Shown here piece by piece: positions 6,655-10,152 of a stretch of DNA of 10,152 nucleotides (position 1 is the first letter of the stretch; each line of letters begins with the position of its first letter). The notes under the pieces are model-generated. The model saw nothing but the letters and a program-made list of their open reading frames with translations, was not told where the DNA came from and searched no databases. The DNA is from Candidatus Alectryobacillus merdavium (GTDB lineage: Bacteria; Bacillota_I; Bacilli_A; RFN20; CAG-826), in NCBI GenBank assembly GCA_017694735.1, contig JADIMN010000007.1, positions 1 through 10,152 of the forward strand, written 5' to 3'. The translations under genes and the position numbers were made by a program.

Positions 6655-8935
6655 AAAAAAATTATTTGAAACTATTTCAAAAAGTGAAAATAATATTACC
6701 TTTGATGAACTAAAAAAGGATATTAAAGCTATTGTTTCTATGAAAGATGATAATAAAAATAACAAAATTAGTAAAAAAAGTTTTTTCTTTGGCTTTCTAT
6801 TAAGCTTTTCGATTTTATGTTTAGCGGTTTTAATTATTACTCCTACTTTATATTTTGCTCTATCTAGTAAAATTGAATCTTTAAGAATTACTAATGTAGA
6901 AGATTTAGTTTTAGAATACGAAAAAGATACAAATTTTGTAAGTGACGGGATAGAAATAGAAATATTATATTCGGATGGCTCAACTTCTATTGCAAAAGAT
7001 AAAGAAATAGTTATTGATAGTTCTAATTTTAATTCTTCAAAAGCAGGTGTTTATACAATTGATATTTTTTTAAAAAACGATGAAAATATTAAAACATCAT
7101 ATCAAGTAGAAGTAGAAGATGTATATATAGAAGATATTAGTTTACTTGATTATCGAAAAACTTATTATTTAAATGAAGAAATTTCAACAAAAGATGTTAA
7201 ATTAGAAAAAATATTATCTAATGGAAAGACTAAAGAAGTTAAGGACAGTGAAATTAATTTAGATTATTCAAAACTTAATACCAAAACTTTAGGAAAATAT
7301 GAAATATATGTTAGTTTACTTACAGATGATACTTTTAATTTAGAGTATGAAGTTGAAGTTGTTGAGTTTAGAGATATTATCTTAAAAGGTTTATATTATA
7401 TTGATAATTCAATGTATTTTAATTCTTATTCTCCCACAACAATCGCTTTGGAAATTGATGAAAACAATATTGCAAAACCAATATATAGTGAACTTATAAT
7501 AGAAGGAGAATTAAAAACTAGTTTAATTGATGGAAAAATTACGGTTAAAGATAACAAACATAATCAAGAAATGTATTTTGATCCATTTACTAAAACATTT
7601 TATGTAAAAGGAATGATGCAAGGAGAGCCTGATTTTAGTTTATATTATAAAGATGAAAATGACTATATTATAACTTTAATAGGGGAAGGAGAAGATGTTC
7701 CTAGTGATAGATTTGTTGCTATTGATGGAAAGTTAAATAAAGATACTTACTTATATTTGACAAAAGTTTTTGGTGATATTTATTTAGATAGTGATTATTT
7801 ATATAAATTACAAGAGGAAACAACTTTTGATAATGATAGTGTTTTATATATAAAGCCATTTGTTCAAGAAGAAATATATAGTGAGTATTTAAATGGAGCA
7901 TATAAGATATTAGGTTCAAAAGAAGTATGGATTAGAATTAAAGATGGAGAATTTATAACTAATTATTATGATAAAGGCGATAAATATAACGCATACTTCA
8001 AAAGCGATGATGTTATAAGAATAACTTTAGAAAATCGTTATCAAACTTTAGAATATAATATTAAAACAAAAACTTTAGTTGATACATCATTCGCAAATGA
8101 AGGAGCAAGCATTGTTTATGAAAAAGTTGATCCAAATAAAGAAGTTGTGATTCATTTAGTTGATAGAAGAGCTGGAGGAATTTGTTTTACTATTAATAAG
8201 GGAGATAAATTAAAAGATTATTTTGTTTATAACTACACAATTTGTTATATAAAAAATGTTGAAAATTATAATAATGAAAATATATATCAAGATAAAAGAT
8301 TTGTAGCTGATTTATCTTATAATTATGTAAGTGATTTAGATTCTTTGTATTATAAAGATTTTAACAACTATGTTATAATTGGCACCGCAAATGATGCTAA
8401 TAGAGATAATATAAATTATCGATTTACTTATTATATGATTTATTATAAAGATTCAATCTTATATGACGTTGGTCCAATGTTTTTATATGATTATGATATA
8501 AATAATGATCAATTAATTTTTGAAGTAAGTTTTGAAAAATTAGGTAAAAAATATGTAAGAATCGATATGAAAAGATTTGACGGGGCTAATGGAGAATTAA
8601 CTTTAGATGAAGAGTCTTTTGCATCTAATTATACAAGTAATTTATATAAAGATTTTGATTTTGTTGGGAATTATATAAGCGAGAATAATAAAGAAGCAAT
8701 TATAAAAAGCAATGGATTTGTCGGATTTGTAGAGCATGGAGAAGATTATGAAAGGACTGTTTATTATTTAATTAAACCTTATAAATTTGATTATACAAAT
8801 AATATTTATACTTTTTGGATATCTTGCTCATATATAGAAAATAAACCTACTTATTCTTTATTTACTATTTCAAAAAATGAAGATGGAATTTACTACTTCA
8901 ATGTAAATGGAACTACTTATACAAAAGTTAGCTAA
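6641..8935 (+). CDS. Membrane anti-sigma/sensor with Ig-like ectodomain
   Basis: This is a 764-residue single-pass membrane protein. Residues 1-46 are a short charged cytosolic segment, about 48-73 is one strong transmembrane helix, and the remaining 690 residues lie outside. Two Ig-like domains resembling Big_3 follow at about 80-158 and 160-242; each has a YSDGST or LSNGKT hairpin and a late AGVYTIDI or LGKYEIYV strand. The rest is beta-rich with loose repeats of a GxYxI...I.I..G pattern starting near 249, 417 and 674, which may be small barrel or lipocalin-like units. The start is supported by AAGGAG at 6628-6633, seven bases away and inside the sigma gene, so translation is coupled. Overlap with an ECF sigma gene plus this topology suggests a sensor whose cytosolic tail binds the sigma factor, like RsgI-type anti-sigmas with large ectodomains. 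The cytosolic tail matches no anti-sigma domain I can recognise, so the role rests on context. Confidence 0.72.
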   Translation: MKRSEKKLFETISKSENNITFDELKKDIKAIVSMKDDNKNNKISKKSFFFGFLLSFSILCLAVLIITPTLYFALSSKIESLRITNVEDLVLEYEKDTNFVSDGIEIEILYSDGSTSIAKDKEIVIDSSNFNSSKAGVYTIDIFLKNDENIKTSYQVEVEDVYIEDISLLDYRKTYYLNEEISTKDVKLEKILSNGKTKEVKDSEINLDYSKLNTKTLGKYEIYVSLLTDDTFNLEYEVEVVEFRDIILKGLYYIDNSMYFNSYSPTTIALEIDENNIAKPIYSELIIEGELKTSLIDGKITVKDNKHNQEMYFDPFTKTFYVKGMMQGEPDFSLYYKDENDYIITLIGEGEDVPSDRFVAIDGKLNKDTYLYLTKVFGDIYLDSDYLYKLQEETTFDNDSVLYIKPFVQEEIYSEYLNGAYKILGSKEVWIRIKDGEFITNYYDKGDKYNAYFKSDDVIRITLENRYQTLEYNIKTKTLVDTSFANEGASIVYEKVDPNKEVVIHLVDRRAGGICFTINKGDKLKDYFVYNYTICYIKNVENYNNENIYQDKRFVADLSYNYVSDLDSLYYKDFNNYVIIGTANDANRDNINYRFTYYMIYYKDSILYDVGPMFLYDYDINNDQLIFEVSFEKLGKKYVRIDMKRFDGANGELTLDEESFASNYTSNLYKDFDFVGNYISENNKEAIIKSNGFVGFVEHGEDYERTVYYLIKPYKFDYTNNIYTFWISCSYIENKPTYSLFTISKNEDGIYYFNVNGTTYTKVS

Positions 8936-8936
8936 A

Positions 8937-8968
8937 ATTTTATAAAAGTTAATAAAATGAAATTTTTT
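8937..8968 (+). terminator. Possible weak terminator after the sensor gene
   Basis: ATTTTAT (8937-8943) and ATAAAAT (8952-8958) form a 7-bp inverted repeat with an 8-base loop, and a run of six T ends at 8968. The stem has no G or C, so it would be very weak and may be chance in such AT-rich DNA. It lies two bases after the stop codon, where a terminator would be expected. Confidence 0.22.
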
Positions 8969-9068
8969 AACTAGATTTAAAGAATCTGCTTTTTAAATGT
9001 CTACAAAAAATTATATTTTAATCAAACTATGATTAATAGACTTATTAGTTTTATATAATTTTGATAAT

Positions 9069-9093
9069 ATATTAACTAGAAGGTAGTTAATAT
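9069..9093 (+). promoter_or_regulatory. Perfect inverted repeat over the kinase RBS
   Basis: ATATTAACTA (9069-9078) and TAGTTAATAT (9084-9093) are perfect reverse complements separated by GAAGG. The loop carries most of the Shine-Dalgarno (AGAAGG, 9078-9083) and the right arm ends inside the ATG. As RNA this is a start-site hairpin; as DNA it is a 25-bp operator-like palindrome. TTAACTAGA occurs once more at 8967-8975, and AGTTAAT at 8947-8953. Confidence 0.6.
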
Positions 9094-10120
9094 GGATAAT
9101 ATAGCAATAATTGGAAATGCAATAGTGGATAATATTAAAACTATAAACTCTTATCCAAAAGAGGGAATGCTTGTTAATATTAATTACATTTCTTCTTCAG
9201 TTGGAGGATGTTTATGCAATGCTGGAATAAATTTAAAAACATTAGATAAACATAATATTAATGTTGTTGCTTTTTCAAAAGTTGGTAATGATTTTGAAGG
9301 AGAATTTATTTTAAATACTTTAAAAAAATATCAACTTGATATATCTAATATTATTATTGATAAAGATAATATTCAAACTGGTTTTACAGATGTAATGACT
9401 TCTAGTAATGGAAATAGAACATTTTTTCATTTTAAAGGAACTAATAAAACTTTTTGCATTAATGATATTAATTTAGATTATTTTAAAAATAATCCATGTC
9501 TAGTACATATTGGATATTTAATGCTATTAGATTGGTTTGATTTAGAAAACAAAGACAATGGTACTAATATGGCTCAATTATTATCTATTTTAAAAAGTTA
9601 TGGTTGCAAGATTAGCATTGATTTAGTAAGTGAAGATTCACCTAGATTTATTAGAGTTGTTAAACCAAGTTTAAAATATATAGATTACTTAATTATTAAT
9701 GAAGTTGAAGCTTCTTTATTAAGTAAAATAAATGTAAGAGATATAGATAATAATTTAATAGTTGAAAATATAAAACAAATAATGATTTTAATTAATAAAG
9801 AATTTCCAAATATTAAAAAAATTATAATTCATTCTCCAGAAATTGGTATTATTTTAGAAAATAATAAATTTTATATACTTGGTTCATTAATATTGCCAAA
9901 AGATTTTATTAAAGGTAGTGTTGGAGCGGGTGATGCTTTTGCTGCTGGATGTTTATATGGAATAGCAAATAATTTTGATAATTATAAAATACTTAAAATT
10001 GCTTCATCTACAGCAGCAAATAACTTAACTTCTTATGACTCCATTTCAAGTGCTAAATCATATGAAGAAATAATAAAATTAGATAATTTATATAAAAGAT
10101 TAACTTTTAAAGAGGATTAA
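9092..10120 (+). CDS. PfkB-family carbohydrate kinase
   Basis: This 342-residue cytosolic kinase of the ribokinase/PfkB family transfers phosphate from ATP to a sugar or sugar phosphate. D13 in the first strand and the SSVGGCLCNAGINL stretch (34-47) form the substrate-binding start. GNDFEG (65-70) is the usual N-terminal signature. NEVEA (203-207) provides the Asn/Glu motif for magnesium-ATP. GSVGAGDAFAAG (275-286) is the C-terminal signature, with D281 as the catalytic base and GAG as the anion hole; the usual Asp-Thr before it is Gly-Ser. SIDLVSEDSPRF and YLIINEVEA resemble a Firmicutes subgroup of uncharacterised sugar kinases. ATG at 9092 has AGAAGG eight bases upstream, within an inverted repeat. 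An aldolase-like start follows two bases after the stop, suggesting a ketose-phosphate route (kinase, then cleavage). The substrate could be fructose 1-phosphate, tagatose 6-phosphate or another sugar; the sequence does not decide. Confidence 0.88.
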   Translation: MDNIAIIGNAIVDNIKTINSYPKEGMLVNINYISSSVGGCLCNAGINLKTLDKHNINVVAFSKVGNDFEGEFILNTLKKYQLDISNIIIDKDNIQTGFTDVMTSSNGNRTFFHFKGTNKTFCINDINLDYFKNNPCLVHIGYLMLLDWFDLENKDNGTNMAQLLSILKSYGCKISIDLVSEDSPRFIRVVKPSLKYIDYLIINEVEASLLSKINVRDIDNNLIVENIKQIMILINKEFPNIKKIIIHSPEIGIILENNKFYILGSLILPKDFIKGSVGAGDAFAAGCLYGIANNFDNYKILKIASSTAANNLTSYDSISSAKSYEEIIKLDNLYKRLTFKED

Positions 10121-10122
10121 AT

Positions 10123-10152
10123 ATGTTAATTAATTTAAAAGAAATATTAAAA
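10123..10152 (+). CDS. Start of probable class II ketose-bisphosphate aldolase
   Basis: Only ten codons are visible (MLINLKEILK) and the gene runs off the right edge. AGAGGA at 10111-10116 lies six bases before the ATG, and only two bases separate it from the kinase stop, so it is in the same operon. MLVNLKEIL-type starts are characteristic of class II fructose/tagatose-bisphosphate aldolases (FbaA, GatY, KbaY), which would split the bisphosphate made by a PfkB kinase. With so few residues this is a suggestion supported by context. Confidence 0.45.
   Translation, partial: MLINLKEILK

Noticed and set aside
7719..7919. Minus-strand frame opposite the sensor gene
   Set aside because: Composition is that of an antisense shadow and nothing supports translation.
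8998..9003. TGTCTA as an ECF -10 for the kinase operon
   Set aside because: At 17 bases upstream there is ATTTAA, not TGAAAC, so it does not match the promoter in front of the sigma gene.
9054..9059. TATAAT as a sigma-A -10 for the kinase operon
   Set aside because: The hexamer is good, but the bases 17 upstream (GATTAA) are a poor -35, and such hexamers are common in this AT-rich DNA; left as possible but unsupported.

Overview
The window comes from a very AT-rich, Gram-positive-type bacterium. By eye the G+C content is roughly a quarter; I did not compute it. Shine-Dalgarno sites are good (GGAGG, AGGAGG and similar), and there is a textbook sigma-A promoter (TTGCAC, 17 bp, TATAAT). Secreted and membrane proteins are made with simple N-terminal anchors. 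Tryptophan is encoded by TGG, and TGA ends two genes and appears inside none of the long frames, so the standard bacterial code is used, not the Mycoplasma code. This fits low-GC Bacilli, Erysipelotrichia or the uncultured gut lineages near Mollicutes. The exact lineage is inference.

Layout, left to right. (A) 1-4068, plus strand: the 3' part of a polytopic ABC-exporter-like permease. An ATGA overlap joins it to a gene for an 847-residue surface protein with an N-terminal anchor, bacterial Ig-like domains and a probable parallel beta-helix. (B) 4065-5928, minus strand: a tightly coupled two-gene unit of an SMC/ABC-type AAA ATPase and a small TOPRIM-like protein with an EGEKTE motif. It has its own strong promoter in the divergent gap. 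It resembles the RloA/RloB, AbiL and PARIS type of ATPase plus TOPRIM anti-phage pairs, but I cannot assign it to a named system. Its last gene shares a TTAA stop overlap with the surface protein gene. (C) 6121-8935, plus strand: an ECF sigma factor overlapping the gene of a 764-residue single-pass membrane protein. That protein has a short cytosolic N-terminus, two Ig-like domains and a long extracellular beta-rich region, and looks like an anti-sigma/sensor. An ECF-type promoter lies so close to the sigma start codon that the mRNA would be almost leaderless. (D) 9092 to the end, plus strand: a PfkB-family sugar kinase followed by the first ten codons of what looks like a class II ketose-bisphosphate aldolase. 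A perfect 10-bp inverted repeat puts the kinase ribosome binding site in its loop.

The likely biology is an accessory patchwork: surface protein production or export, a candidate defence island of one operon, an envelope-sensing sigma/anti-sigma switch, and a sugar-phosphate catabolic operon. No tRNA, rRNA, CRISPR array, insertion sequence or phage gene is visible. No gene-free stretch exceeds 300 bases; the two largest gaps are 5929-6120 and 8936-9091.
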